Assembly (NCBI RefSeq): GCF_020520425.1
Contig: NC_079491.1
Location: 35,827,449 to 35,891,448 of the forward strand
DNA from: Spinacia oleracea
Taxonomy: Eukaryota > Streptophyta > Magnoliopsida > Caryophyllales > Amaranthaceae
Direction: 5' to 3'
DNA length: 64,000 nucleotides
In this document: positions 11,840-22,014 of the stretch, in pieces
How positions within the stretch are numbered: the first letter of the stretch is position 1
Layout: each line of letters starts with the position of its first letter
The notes under the pieces: generated by a model
What the model was told of the DNA's origin: nothing
Databases searched by the model: none
Seen by the model: only the letters and a program-made list of their open reading frames with translations
Made by a program: the position numbers and the translations under genes

Positions 11840-12635
11840 CTCCCATACCTCCCAGTAAGCAAATTCAAAAAATCAAAAAAAAAAAAAAAACCCCGCTCTC
11901 TGTTTCTCTCTCCGTCGTCCCGCTCACTGATCTCTCTCCACCGCCCGGGTCGCCGGTGGTGACCTTCGTCTTCGCCCTCCCTCAGGCCGTCGAGCCTCCT
12001 CACCCACAACGAATTCTCACCCTTCGTGATCATCTTTCTCACCGTTCTCCGTCGCTCCTCCGTTTCGAGGATTGCTCCTATGCCCTAGGTCGACCGTCGG
12101 ACCTCTTCCTCAACACCACCGGACGTCGAGGTTCCTCATCAGCCACCAACGCCGTCGAGCTTCTTTCTCACCCACCACCGGCCGTCGGTAGTTCTACATC
12201 AGGTAAACCCTAATATTTTTTTTTGAATTAATATATTCGAATTTAATTATTAATTCAGTAATATTTGTTGCTATGTTTAGGTTTGTTTGATGATGTTATT
12301 AGGAATATCATGCTTAGGTTTGTTTGATGGGTTTATGATCATGATTACCATGAATTGTAATTTTTTTTATTGTTAATGTATTTCTAACCGCTAACTGAGA
12401 TAGCGATGTTATGAATCATATTATGTTAAAATGATTATCCTGTGGTTTTTATGTTTTTGAATTGTTTATCGCTTAAAAGTACTCTTAAAAGTCCTATCTT
12501 TGATTCGTTTTAAGCTCTTGAGTTTTTCAATTTGGAATTTTAGTCTTCAATTTCTCAAGTTCATTTGAATTGAAATCAGATTATGATGACCCAAATTAGG
12601 GATTCATATTATTAATCATATTATTTTTTGTTTAG
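11840..12635 (+). promoter_or_regulatory. 5' untranslated exon and intron of the transposase gene
   Basis: A CT-rich, CCG-rich leader (from about 11890) ends at TACATCAG|GTAAACCC (12202/12203). An intron with a T-rich tail ends TTTTGTTTAG| at 12635, three bases before the transposase ATG. The 85-codon ORF in the leader (11956-12213) would splice out of frame with the transposase, so it is probably untranslated or an upstream ORF. The donor and acceptor are read from consensus only. Confidence 0.5.
12386..12408. repeat. Degenerate internal copy of the MULE palindrome
   Basis: AACCGCTAACTGAGATAGCG followed by ATG keeps most of the 23-bp subterminal motif, with changes in one position of the left arm and in the last three bases. 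It lies in the transposase leader intron, apart from the terminal arrays. Confidence 0.6.
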
Positions 12636-12638
12636 AAT

Positions 12639-15203
12639 ATGGAGTTGCCAGACTATCCTATTTATTGTCATTGGGGAGGGGAAATTTTGCAAAGTAGCGG
12701 TGATGTTACATATAAAGGAGGAGAGCGAAAATTTGGGTTTGTCAATTGTCAAATGAGTTATGATGAGGTTTTGAGTAAGGTTTATGATCTTATGAGATGT
12801 GACTCGAGATATGTGGAGTTGAAGCTACTAATGAGGTATCCAATGATGTCCTGTTCATATGAAGCCATTCCGTTGGATGATGACAATTCTTTAAAAGCAA
12901 TGTTGATTGCTATGTCTCAAACACAATCAACCACAATGCAATTGTTCATCGAGCAACTTCCAAAGCAACCCGAAACTCAATCCCACTTGGAATCCTTTCA
13001 TGAAATGGATTCATGGGCGAGTCCATTTCCCTACTTGCCCTTGACAAATCAAAGTGGGTTAACGGGTTCATTCACAAGAATGCTTACGGATGAACAATAT
13101 GCTAGTGAACACATTTCAGAGCTCACTTCTCCAACTCAAACACCACATGTAGAAGCTACAAATGGTGATCCATCTATGATACTTTTCGATTCTCTAGATC
13201 AAATATGTGTTGATTTTTTTGGAGATGAAGCGGTTGGGGTGGATAGTGATGTTGATGAAGATGAAGATACACAAGATGCTAATGACAAAGCTATAAGAGA
13301 AAGCGCTCCATCTCAAATTTTCAACAATGTTGCAGAGTTGGATCCGATTTTGCTTGATTCTTGGAGGACTTGGTCCAACAACCACTCTTTCGATGGTGAA
13401 TTTGCTATTGGGCAAGAGTTTGATTCTTTGGCGCAATTGAAAGACATAGTCAAAGGTTATTCCATAGCTAAAAATCATTCATTTAAGGTGTTGGAGAGTG
13501 AGCCCACAAAATACGTAGTTGAGTGTAAAAGAAAGAGTTCATGCAAATGCTCATGGAGGTTACGTGCAATCAAGGATCCTTGTCTTGCTTCATTCAGAAT
13601 TGTGAGGTATAATGGCCCCCATGCAAGTAATTGTTTGGGTGACATAAACTCAATCGATCATCCTCTTCTCTCCTCTGATTTTGTATGCAATGAGATAAAA
13701 GATCTTATTCGTGCCGATCCTTCTTTGAAAATCCGTGTTATTGTGCAAGCGGTGAAAGTCAAGTTTAAGTATACCATCACTTACAAGAGAGCTTGGTCAG
13801 CAAAACAAAAGGCTATTGCAAGCATTTTTGGTGATTGGGAGCAATCTTACGAAGAGTTGCCTAGGTACATGCAAGCATTGAAAGAATCTAATCCAGGAAC
13901 CGTCGTGGAATGGTGTACCTTGGCTTCTAATGAAGATCCTTCTGTTCACATTTTTTTGAGAGTGTTTTGGGCATTCAAGCCTTCCATCGATGGTTTTAAG
14001 CACTGTCGACCCCTAATCACCATAGATGGAACTCATTTGTATGGTAAGTACAAGGGCACGTTACTCATTGCCATGGGTACAGATGCGAATTCTCAATTGT
14101 TCCCTCTTGCTTTTGCTATTGTTGAAAGTGAAAATGGTGAGAGTTGGAAATGGTTCATGAAATGCATTCGGCATTTAGTTACTCAGAGGGAAGGTTTATG
14201 TGTCATTTCTGATAGACATGCAGGGATTTTGCAAACAATGAATGAGGTCAATAGTGGGTGGGAGGAGCCGCGTGCCCACCATCGATTTTGTACTCGTCAC
14301 CTTGCCTCTAATGTCAACACTCAGTTCAAGAATGCTTATGTGAAGAACCTTTTCGGAAAAGCCGCAGATGCTCGTCAAAGAAAGAAGTTTGATTACTACT
14401 TGGGAAGAATTGGTGAATTGAATGTTGAAGCTCATAAGTACTTGATGGATATTTCTTCTCATCGGTGGTCGATCCACCATGATGGTGGTTTTAGATATGG
14501 CGTGAAAACCACAAACATGTCCGAAGCTTTTAATGGGGTGATGAAAGGTGCTCGTTGTTTGCCGATAACCGCCCTTGTTCGGATGACGTTTTACCGAGTG
14601 AACTCCTACTTTGTTACAAGACGAGGTTGGGGTAAAAGGAGAATTGAAGAAGGCCACGATTTCGTTGAGAAGGCCACAACAACAATTGAAATGAACATGG
14701 CAAAATCTGGTGCTCACGAGGTCCAAGCCTTTGATCATGAGATGGGGCTATTTGAGGTTACAACTGGACGAGGAGGCAGGGCTTCAGGTAAAGGTGGTAA
14801 CGTACACACTGTTAACCTTGTAGCCAAAACTTGCACTTGTGAGAAATTAAAAATCTACAAGTTGCCATGCTCCCATGTGCTTGCGGTTTGTCGTTCTCGC
14901 AGCTTATCTTATGCTGCTTTCGTTGATCCTTTCTTTACCACTGTCGAGTATAGGCAAACATACTTGAAGAGCTTTCATCCACTTCCTGATGTTCCCTATT
15001 GGCCTCATTATACTGGGGTGAGAATAGTTGCTGATGCTAGTAAACGCCGTGGTGTGGGACGCCCAAAGTCGTCTCGATACGCTAATGAGATGGATTCGAG
15101 TGCTCGACGCAGTGTCAATGTAAAATCATGTAGCATTTGTCGACGTCAAGGGCATAATAAGAAAACTTGTGCAGCTAGGGGTGGTGTTGGATCATCGGGG
15201 TAA
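12639..15203 (+). CDS. mudrA-like: MURA-like MULE transposase, intact
   Basis: Single-exon coding region of 854 residues, no internal stop. It should bind the element's ends and catalyse cut-and-paste transposition in the nucleus. Residues about 1-95 look like the PB1-type N-terminus common in plant MULE proteins. An acidic linker follows, then a MuDR-type DNA-binding domain (about 250-335, with CKRKSSCKCSWRLRA). The MULE DDE core follows: D463 in LITIDGTHL, D525 in VISDRH and E629 in NMSEAFN. A SWIM zinc finger has C732, C734, C744 and H746. The C-terminus has a CCHC knuckle (C831, C834, H839, C844). All three predicted catalytic residues are present. The residue assignments rest on motif recognition, not alignment. 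Confidence 0.93.
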   Translation: MELPDYPIYCHWGGEILQSSGDVTYKGGERKFGFVNCQMSYDEVLSKVYDLMRCDSRYVELKLLMRYPMMSCSYEAIPLDDDNSLKAMLIAMSQTQSTTMQLFIEQLPKQPETQSHLESFHEMDSWASPFPYLPLTNQSGLTGSFTRMLTDEQYASEHISELTSPTQTPHVEATNGDPSMILFDSLDQICVDFFGDEAVGVDSDVDEDEDTQDANDKAIRESAPSQIFNNVAELDPILLDSWRTWSNNHSFDGEFAIGQEFDSLAQLKDIVKGYSIAKNHSFKVLESEPTKYVVECKRKSSCKCSWRLRAIKDPCLASFRIVRYNGPHASNCLGDINSIDHPLLSSDFVCNEIKDLIRADPSLKIRVIVQAVKVKFKYTITYKRAWSAKQKAIASIFGDWEQSYEELPRYMQALKESNPGTVVEWCTLASNEDPSVHIFLRVFWAFKPSIDGFKHCRPLITIDGTHLYGKYKGTLLIAMGTDANSQLFPLAFAIVESENGESWKWFMKCIRHLVTQREGLCVISDRHAGILQTMNEVNSGWEEPRAHHRFCTRHLASNVNTQFKNAYVKNLFGKAADARQRKKFDYYLGRIGELNVEAHKYLMDISSHRWSIHHDGGFRYGVKTTNMSEAFNGVMKGARCLPITALVRMTFYRVNSYFVTRRGWGKRRIEEGHDFVEKATTTIEMNMAKSGAHEVQAFDHEMGLFEVTTGRGGRASGKGGNVHTVNLVAKTCTCEKLKIYKLPCSHVLAVCRSRSLSYAAFVDPFFTTVEYRQTYLKSFHPLPDVPYWPHYTGVRIVADASKRRGVGRPKSSRYANEMDSSARRSVNVKSCSICRRQGHNKKTCAARGGVGSSG

Positions 15204-16444
15204 TAAACTCAGTTTATGTTTCTCTTGATGTGTGATTCTAAGTTTAATTTTTGTGCATATATTTCTTTTGACGTGTGATTTTACGATTTCTAATAAACTT
15301 CTTTTTCAGGTCTCATGGAGCCGACGATCCATCCCGGCCCACGTGATACTTCGGTTTTGACGTTGCAGGCGGAGCATAGGAGTGAGGATGTTTGGGGAGG
15401 GGGTATGGACAGGCTTTTGACGTGTTGGGAGCACGTGCTTGGTTTAGGAGAGTGGGTGATACATGATTGAGTCTTGGAGTTTGTTAGATTAGCAGGGTTC
15501 TATGGTGTACATAGATTGGTTGGTGGTGGATTAGCCTTAGATAGGTCTTTGATCACAGCATTGATTGAGAGATGGAGACAGGAGACGCACACTTTTCATT
15601 TGGCTGTTGGTGAGGCTACTATTACTCTGCAGGATGTCGCTGTTTTGTTGGGGCTCAGAGTTCATGGGGCTCTTGTCACAGGGGATGGTACTGGGGTGTG
15701 GTCAACTTTAGTCAAGGAGTTGTTAGGGATACGACCAGAGCCTGGTGATGATGGAAAACCTGTTCTCCAGGGTTCATCATTGAGGATGACTTGGTTGAGG
15801 CGACACTTCAGTCAGGGCCCCCCTGATGACGCTGCTGATATTGTTTATGAGAGGTTTAGCCGAGCATATATTCTTGCACTTATGGGGTCCATTTTGTTTG
15901 CTGATAAGAGCGGTGATGCCGTGCAGCTCGTCTACTTGCCATTGATTCGCGACTTGCGTAGAGCTGGGACATACAGCTGGGGGAGTGCGACCCTTGCTTA
16001 TTTGTATCGACAGATGTGTCGAGCCGCTCGTAGACGATCCCGTGACATTGGTGGTCCACTTATACTTCTGCAGTTATGGTCATGGGAGCATATTCACATT
16101 GGTCGTCCGAGGATTTCGAGAGTTCGCGATGCTCCACCTCCTGACCCAGAGCATCCTATTGAGGTCGACGATCCATCTATTCTTGGTACTCAGCATCAGC
16201 GTGGAGTGGACCCCTTAGCATGCAGGTAACTAATTTGTTTAACTACTCATTACTACTTCGATAAATCAAGTAATTTGTTAACACTTTACTTTACTTGTTT
16301 TGTTAGTTGGCTTAGGGTTCACTTTTCATGTGGCCATACAGCTAGTGGACTCTCTTTCTTTAGGGATGCACTTGACCATCAAAAGGAGACACAGGTATTT
16401 AATATCTCACCTTACTAATTACTCAAATGCTTCTTTTGTTTCAA

Positions 16445-16675
16445 GATTGCCTAAAATGGCCTAAAATCGCCTTAAATAGCTTCAATTCACCTTAATTAGC
16501 CTAAATCCACCAAATATAGCCTAAATACACCTAAACACGCTTAAGTTCACCTAACATAGTCTATAATAGCTTAAAATCACATAATGTAGTTTAAAAAGGC
16601 TTAAATTCACCTAGAATTGTCCAAAATAGCCTAAAATTGCTTAATTTCACCTAAAATTGCCTAAATACTCACTTT
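16445..16675 (+). repeat. Degenerate short tandem array in the PMD gene intron
   Basis: About 15 irregular copies of a CCTAAAATNGC/TTCACCTAAA-like unit of 12-16 bp, all in the same orientation, fill most of the intron 16395-16688. Splice sites on both sides are intact. Confidence 0.6.
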
Positions 16676-17376
16676 TTACTTATTGTAGATGACTTGGCAG
16701 CCATATTCAGAGACGGTACTTGGTTTACTACCCGAGATTTGTAGATGTGATAGAGATATATGGCGCTCAGTTGTAGCGTTGATTTGCTTTGACATTGTTG
16801 AGTACCACTACCCAAATCGAGTGATGCGTCAGTTTGGATTGGAACAGTCAGTTCCCGTTGCGTGTGACACGAGTGTTGATCTTCATAATGTGGATCGACG
16901 GCATAAAAACAAGAAGTTTGAAGAGATGCATCGCAAATATGTGGAGGAGTGGCGTGATCGTGAGAGTCGGATTGTTCAAGGCACTCCTTTTGCCGGTCAT
17001 CGTGAGAGGATGAAGGAGTATATGGATTGGTATTGTAGCATCACGAGACTCCTCATTACTCCTGTTACACGATCACCCCCCACCACTCATTATCAGCCGT
17101 CTTCCTCTGATATTTTTTTGGTAAATTAATCCTTGTTCCATTTTCATGTATAATGTTTATATTCATAACTAATGTTGAATTCTAATTATTGTTTCACATT
17201 CTTTTTTGTAGTCACATGCATTGGCTGATCTTGCCTCAAGATGCACTCGAGCTGTGGATTCTGCGTTAGAGTTACCTCCCAGTTTGGCCCTTCCTCTCAC
17301 TCTTGATACGTTACGCAATTTGAGTTCCTCTTGCATTGAGACCTTATCAAGAGTGGGGCAAGAACATATCCTCCAA

Positions 17377-17768
17377 TAGACCTGGTAATCGGGCGGGGCG
17401 GGTCAGGGTCGGTGCGGGTCAAAAGAGGGTCGGGTATTGAAAGGGTCATTTTTAGCGGGTCGATAATGGGCGGGTTAAAAGCGGGTCGTGGGTCAATAGC
17501 GGGTCATTAGTGGGCGGGTCAATAAACGAGGAATGAAAAATGAAAAACAAAAGAGCCATGTGCAAGTACAAGTAAATACGAAGCTATACACGTAATTTTT
17601 TGTATCATTACTATTTTAATTTTCAAAATAATTGTAGTATAAGTTTGACCCTATAATGACCCTGTCCAATAAAGGCCCTGTCCAATAAGAGCCCTGCCCA
17701 ATAAAAGCCCTATTAACTTGACCCTAACCCTATATCCATTGGACTACCCTGTCCAATAACCAGGTCTA
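17377..17768. mobile_element. hAT-like MITE inserted in the PMD gene
   Basis: Ends TAGACCTGGTAATCGGGCG and CAATAACCAGGTCTA are imperfect inverted repeats. The flanking octamers TCCTCCAA (17369-17376) and CCCTCCAA (17769-17776) differ at one base, fitting an 8-bp hAT duplication. The interior has GGGTCGGGT-rich and GGCCCTGTCCAATAA-type repeats and no ORF. It introduces a stop codon into the host exon at once. Confidence 0.7.
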
Positions 17769-18304
17769 CCCTCCAACAATATGATTTAGCCTCGTCTCAG
17801 TGTACACCCGACACCTCCACCTCACATGTGTTCTCGAGGGCGTGGTTTTCGACCACCACGTGCACGCCCTCCACCACTTACTCCTCCTCTACGCCCTCCA
17901 GCACTTACTTCTCCACGCCCTCCACCACCACCTTCTCCACGCCCTCCACCTCTTACTCCTCCTGCATCTCCGCCAGCATCACAAGTTATTTCATCTCCTC
18001 CTTTGCAGCTTCTCACTTACCGGCGACAAAAGGGTTGCTCTCCTAGTCAACGTCCCGAGCCAATTGCCGAGGAGGATGAGTCCTCATTTTCATCGTCCGA
18101 GCATTCAAAGAAATAACGTAGAACTTAGATTTGAGCTACATTAGAAATTTTGTGTAATCTTTTGTTCTTTTGCTAGTATTGGAACTTTTAAAACTTTTAG
18201 AAACTCATGTGTCATTATTGGAACGATTGAACTTTTGGAAATTTTTTGTTTGCACTCTTCTATTTTGTTGCATAAGTGTTATGGTTTGGTTGGTTGGTAT
18301 GATT

Positions 18305-18356
18305 TGTGGAGGTTGTTGGAGTTGGATTATAGACGTTGGAGTTGGATTATAGACGT
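18305..18356 (+). repeat. Short tandem duplication, GTTGGAGTTGGATTATAGAC
   Basis: The 20-base unit occurs twice in succession, and part of it recurs near 18385 (GTTGTTGGAGTTGGAC). It lies in the 3' flank of the PMD gene within the MULE. Confidence 0.55.
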
Positions 18357-18474
18357 TGTTGGAGATCTTGGATTTGTTTACAGGTTGTTGGAGTTGGACT
18401 ATTTGGCAGAAGATCTCAGCCCATTTTCTGGCTGAACACTGGAAACTGCAAGCTTGGATGCAGGGGGCATTATG

Positions 18475-18602
18475 AACCGCTATCTGAGATAGCGGTTTGG
18501 TTTTGAACTAAACCGCTATCTCAGAATGCGGTTAAGTAGTATAAACCGCATTCTGAGATAGCGGTTTAGTTCTAAACCAAACCGCTATCTCAGATAGCGG
18601 TT
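18475..18602. repeat. Right subterminal array of four 23-bp palindromes
   Basis: Copies at 18475-18497, 18511-18533, 18544-18566 and 18580-18602. The outer two are perfect palindromes like those at the left end. The second has the variant half AGAATGCGGTT. The third is exactly its reverse complement (AACCGCATTCT plus G plus AGATAGCGGTT), so copies two and three form a larger perfect inverted repeat around a 10-bp spacer. Start-to-start spacing is 33-36 bp. Confidence 0.85.
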
Positions 18603-18644
18603 TAGTGTTGAACCGGAAAAAAAAAATTATTTTTCTCTCTCCCT

Positions 18645-18736
18645 TGCTGACGTGGACGGTATGGTGGGAATTAACAAGAAAAGTAACGTGTTTTGGGAAT
18701 TAACTTATCTTTGTGCAATATTGACGGAAATCGCTC
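18645..18736 (-). repeat. MULE right terminal inverted repeat
   Basis: Reverse complement of the left terminus over 92 bp with one visible mismatch. It is followed immediately by the target duplication TGCCATTAT at 18737-18745. Confidence 0.9.
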
Positions 18737-18784
18737 TGCCATTATAACAACAAGAAAAAAAAAATAAAAAAAATTGTATAACTA

Positions 18785-19085
18785 CTCCCTTCTTCCCTTA
18801 ATACTCGTACCGCTTTTTTTTATGGGTCGTCCTTAATACTTGCACCGCTTCTATAAATGAATTTTTTTTTACCAAAATTATATTATTTCTCACACTTACC
18901 TACTAACTCACTCCCTAAAAAAACTCATTTAAAATTCACACCCCCATTACCCCCTTACACATTTTTCACTAACTATATCAAAAAAATTCAACTATCAACT
19001 ACCACCTATTAAATTAATAAGCCAATTCAAGTGTCTTAAACTTCGCACCGGTCAAACCGGTGCGAGTATTAAGGGACGGAGGGAG
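18785..19085. mobile_element. Stowaway MITE
   Basis: Starts CTCCCTTCTTCCCTTAATAC and ends GTATTAAGGGACGGAGGGAG. TA flanks lie at 18783-18784 and 19086-19087. It lies about 40 bp outside the right end of the MULE. Confidence 0.75.
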
Positions 19086-20599
19086 TACTTTTTATGTTAA
19101 TCTCAATATAATAGACCATATATTAAGTGTCCTGTATTCTTAATCGAGCGTTCTTATTTTGAAAATTATTAGGTGCACCTAAGAATATTATTATGCTCAT
19201 TGGTGGTCCCTATCACATTTTCTCCTCATATATAGAAGATGTGAGAGGGTGCATTTTTGAAAATTATCTCTGAATACCAGGAGCAATCATCTTTGGCCAT
19301 GGTGGATGAGATGTTCTAATGTAGACTGAGTAGGTGAAACACCAGAGAAACGGACTTGAGATAAAGACAGATGGATTGAAAGCTTGTGGTTGACCACCCA
19401 CAAGTTGCTTCACAGAGGTGCTCTGTAATGAATCGAAGAGAATTTGATCTTAATGAAGGCTGAGTTGCAGAGGCTACCGCAACGATTGTTGATGAAGTCG
19501 TCATAGAGGATGCTGGAGGTGAAAAAGATACAGGAACTATAGCCGAAGATGTTGCTGGAGAAGCACCTGGTTTGCTCATTGAAAAGGCAGCAAAAGGGTC
19601 ACCTCCAGAAACTAGATTGGAAGTAGAAGCATCAGATGCATTAATACTGTTGTTTCTAGTTTGAGAGGTCACTTTTACTAAATCAGTTCAATCCCTAAAT
19701 GACCAGTTTAGGTTGAGGACACTTTCTGGTATTGTTTAACTGACACAAACATGGAAAATTATACAACAACAACAGAATTTCAGCGCAACAGCAGCAGCAG
19801 AATTATAGCAACAACAACAGCAGAATTTCTGTAGCAACAAAACAAAAATCAACAACAAAAAGCAGATCAACCGCAACAAATATTAAGCAGACCAGAACTA
19901 GCTTAACAGCATATTAGAGAACAGAAAAATTGAGCAAAACCAGGTAGCATGACACGAATCTAATTCAACCCTAAACTGACCTAGCATGACTCAAATTTAA
20001 TTTTACGCAGCAACAAGCATGAATTTTAATAATGAACAACATATCAAAAAAATTAAGGCAGTAGCCACACCAGAATACAAAAAAAAACTTCCACAAATTA
20101 AAACCCTAGAAATTAGAACACAAAATCACAAGGAAAAATAATCCAATAATTCATAAACAATTCGTGTAATTCGAGAGACTAAAGAGAGAATAAAGTAATT
20201 CAAATAGAAAAAAGGGCAAGAAGGAAGACGAAGGAGGAGCGACACTTACCTAAAACAAGTACGGCGGAGAGTGAGAACATCTATCCAAAGAGCCAAAAAG
20301 CCAAAAAAAGAAGTAAATAATGATGAATTTCCCGAAATTAGATGTGTAATAGTACCTTCAATAGATTTGTTACGAAACTCGTCCGAAGTAGAAGTTGCTT
20401 GGAGGAGAGAGAAAATGGATCTGATTGTAGAAAGAGGAGGGAGAAAGAGAAAACCAGGTCGAAGGAGGAAATAAATGAATTGCAGAGCCAAAAGAGCAAA
20501 ATGGAAGGAAAGAAAGGAAAAGAAGGGAGGGCATAAACGTCTACACAATTTCCACAAGGAAAAGACAAAAAATAAAATAAGGCACAAAAATATGAGTAA
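19086..20599. other. Unassigned segment with a Ser/Ala-rich minus-strand ORF
   Basis: Contains an open minus-strand reading frame at 19316-19672 (118 codons). It is rich in Ser, Ala and Thr with motifs SGGDPFAAFSMSKPG and SFSPPASSMTTSS. I do not recognise a family. CAA/CAG-rich low-complexity DNA follows at 19763-19860. A purine-rich minus-strand leader-like stretch with a possible donor (minus-strand GTAAGTG at about 20243-20249) lies at 20210-20480. The segment may be the interior of the CACTA-like element ending at 20807, possibly with a captured host-gene fragment. No function is claimed. Confidence 0.3.
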
Positions 20600-20807
20600 G
20601 AAACTAGTTTTGAAAAATCTCCGGTTTCTTTGATTATTTTTTAAATATAATATTATCTAAGAGACCATATATTTCAGGTGCGAGGTTTCTTACATTTTTC
20701 CTAAGAAACCACACTTCTAAGATAATTGGTTTCTTTATCTAAGAAACCTAATAAATGACTTATGCGGTGCCCAAGCAATGGTTCCTTATCCCATTTTTGT
20801 AGTAGTG
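20600..20807 (-). mobile_element. CACTA-like (En/Spm) terminus
   Basis: Reading from 20807 leftwards the sequence begins CACTACTACAAAAATGGG, a classic plant CACTA end. It is followed by repeated TTTCTTAG / AGAAACC motifs that look like subterminal repeats (20630-20755). The opposite terminus was not found, so this is a remnant or an element with a lost end. Confidence 0.55.
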
Positions 20808-22014
20808 TAAAAACTTTACTCGAAAGAGAAGTGTAACTGATGTTTACATATGCAACTGAGTTACCTAGGATAAATCAAATTGTAAGGGTAATTATCTGAT
20901 CATGTATTAGGTGGCCTAGTTTGGGTTTGAGGGACTGATTTTTGCGGTAATCAACTCTGGTTTCATAGGCCTGATTCTTTATAGTAAATAGATTAGTAAA
21001 ATCTAATGAAAGTTTGTGTGCTCTATTTTATGTGTTTGGATTCTGAACTGACAGTACAACCAACTATCTGATTGAATCCATTCCCTTGGACCAGCCGTGA
21101 CAAAATTATTGGTTAACTATGTTTGCTGTCAGTTAAAACTAATTAAACATAGAAGTTATCAGAAAATCAGATCATTGAAGGGTAAAGAACAGTAAGCATG
21201 TTATCAGATATAAAAATTAAGGTGCCGTAAAGGGTGGAAGACCCATAAGTTTCTCCTGGTTTGTTTGGAGCAGATTAGCTGCAGCAGAAATATACTTCCT
21301 ACACAAGTATTTGCTGAGTAAATTACACATACTTGGGTTTGTTCCTGCATCACTTGTTGATAAAAAAAATTGTTACGTTACTTGTTTAATGTGTGTGTGG
21401 GGGGTAATAATAAAAGAAACAAAACATCTAAACATAATGAATTAGTTTGTTATGATAAAAATTGAGGTGTCGTACGTAAAAGAGTGGCAACTGGCAAGCC
21501 CTTAAGTTGCTCCTGAATGTCCTGCAGTTTGGATCAAATTAGCTTTACAGCAGAAACATTGGTAGAACTAGTTTGAAGTTTGTCCTACAAAAGGAATTTA
21601 GTACAAACCAGGGGAGGGAATAAGAGAAATTACAGGTTTTATACATCTGATCTAGTGATTTGTACTACACTGTGCATTTGTGCATACACTTAGCTAAGCT
21701 ATCATGGGCCTCCACTATGGCTAGTGTTTCTATATGAGTGCAACATTGTGTGGGTGACATATTGTTCCAGCTGTTTTATACATGCAAAAATTATTGTACT
21801 ATTTTAAATGATAATTGATTTTCTTCATTGTTTTACTCCATACCAAAGTCATGTTGTTGTGCATATTCATGCCATATACATTGGGTAAGATATACTTTGC
21901 ACAATTTTCTGAAAATGCATATTCACGACATATAGTAAGGATAAGATGTTAGCACCGTCTTTAGTTGAGGGAAACAAATATTTATAATCCTTGTTGGTTG
22001 TGTACAATTTGCAG
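20808..22014 (+). other. Intron-like DNA upstream of the UXS exon
   Basis: No coding exon was recognised. Two diverged copies of a segment of about 90 bp (21210-21300 and 21457-21570) share AAAATT(A/G)AGGTG, AAG(A/C)CC, AAGTT(T/G)CTCCTG and a run ending CAGCAGAAA. The segment ends with a good acceptor (TTTGCAG at 22008-22014), so it is probably the last intron of the truncated gene that follows. Confidence 0.4.

Larger units (their letters stand above)
15315..18115 (+). pseudogene. Plant mobile domain (PMD, MAIN/MAIL-like) gene inside the MULE, broken
   Basis: Starts ATGGAGCCG after a TTTTTCAG|GTCTC acceptor-like site. Readable exons: 15315-16225 (ends TGCAG|GTAACT), 16307-16394, 16689-17120 and 17212-17376. 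Phases fit exactly across all three introns. PMD signatures include HRLVGGGLALD, LIERWRQETHTFHLAVGE and ITLQDVAVLLGL, then a second block beginning MTWQPYSETVLGLLPE. This domain is known from MAIN/MAIL1 silencing factors and from transposons; its role in the element is unknown. It has two breaks. An in-frame TGA lies at 15468-15470 (after VIHD), with no ATG soon after. A MITE at 17377-17768 puts a TAG right after residue HILQ. Beyond it a proline-rich, RGRG-containing tail (about 17826-18115) is readable but in another frame. Confidence 0.85.
11609..18736 (+). mobile_element. Complete Mutator-like element (MULE) with transposase and PMD gene
   Basis: The nine bases TGCCATTAT occur directly outside both ends (11600-11608 and 18737-18745), an exact Mutator-type target duplication. 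The outermost 92 bp (11609-11700 and 18645-18736) are inverted repeats starting GAGCGATTTCCGTC; I see a single mismatch between them. Inside these lie arrays of palindromes, a 5' exon and intron, an intact MURA-like transposase gene, and a second gene with a plant mobile domain, all on the plus strand. Two breaks affect only the second gene (a stop and a MITE). The near-identical ends and intact transposase indicate recent movement. Confidence 0.92.

Noticed and set aside
11956-12213. Small 85-codon ORF upstream of the MULE transposase
   Set aside because: It runs through a convincing splice donor and, after splicing, is out of frame with the transposase, so it is more likely leader sequence.
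17800-18144. Histidine/leucine-rich and serine-rich ORFs in frames overlapping the Pro-rich tail
   Set aside because: They are alternative readings of the same CCTCCACC-rich exon; only the frame with RGRG and proline repeats fits the PMD gene's tail.
20246-20587. Hydrophobic minus-strand ORF of 113 codons (possible membrane protein)
   Set aside because: The opposite strand is a purine-rich AGAAAGG-type tract, which automatically gives Phe/Leu/Ser-rich frames; no family resemblance.
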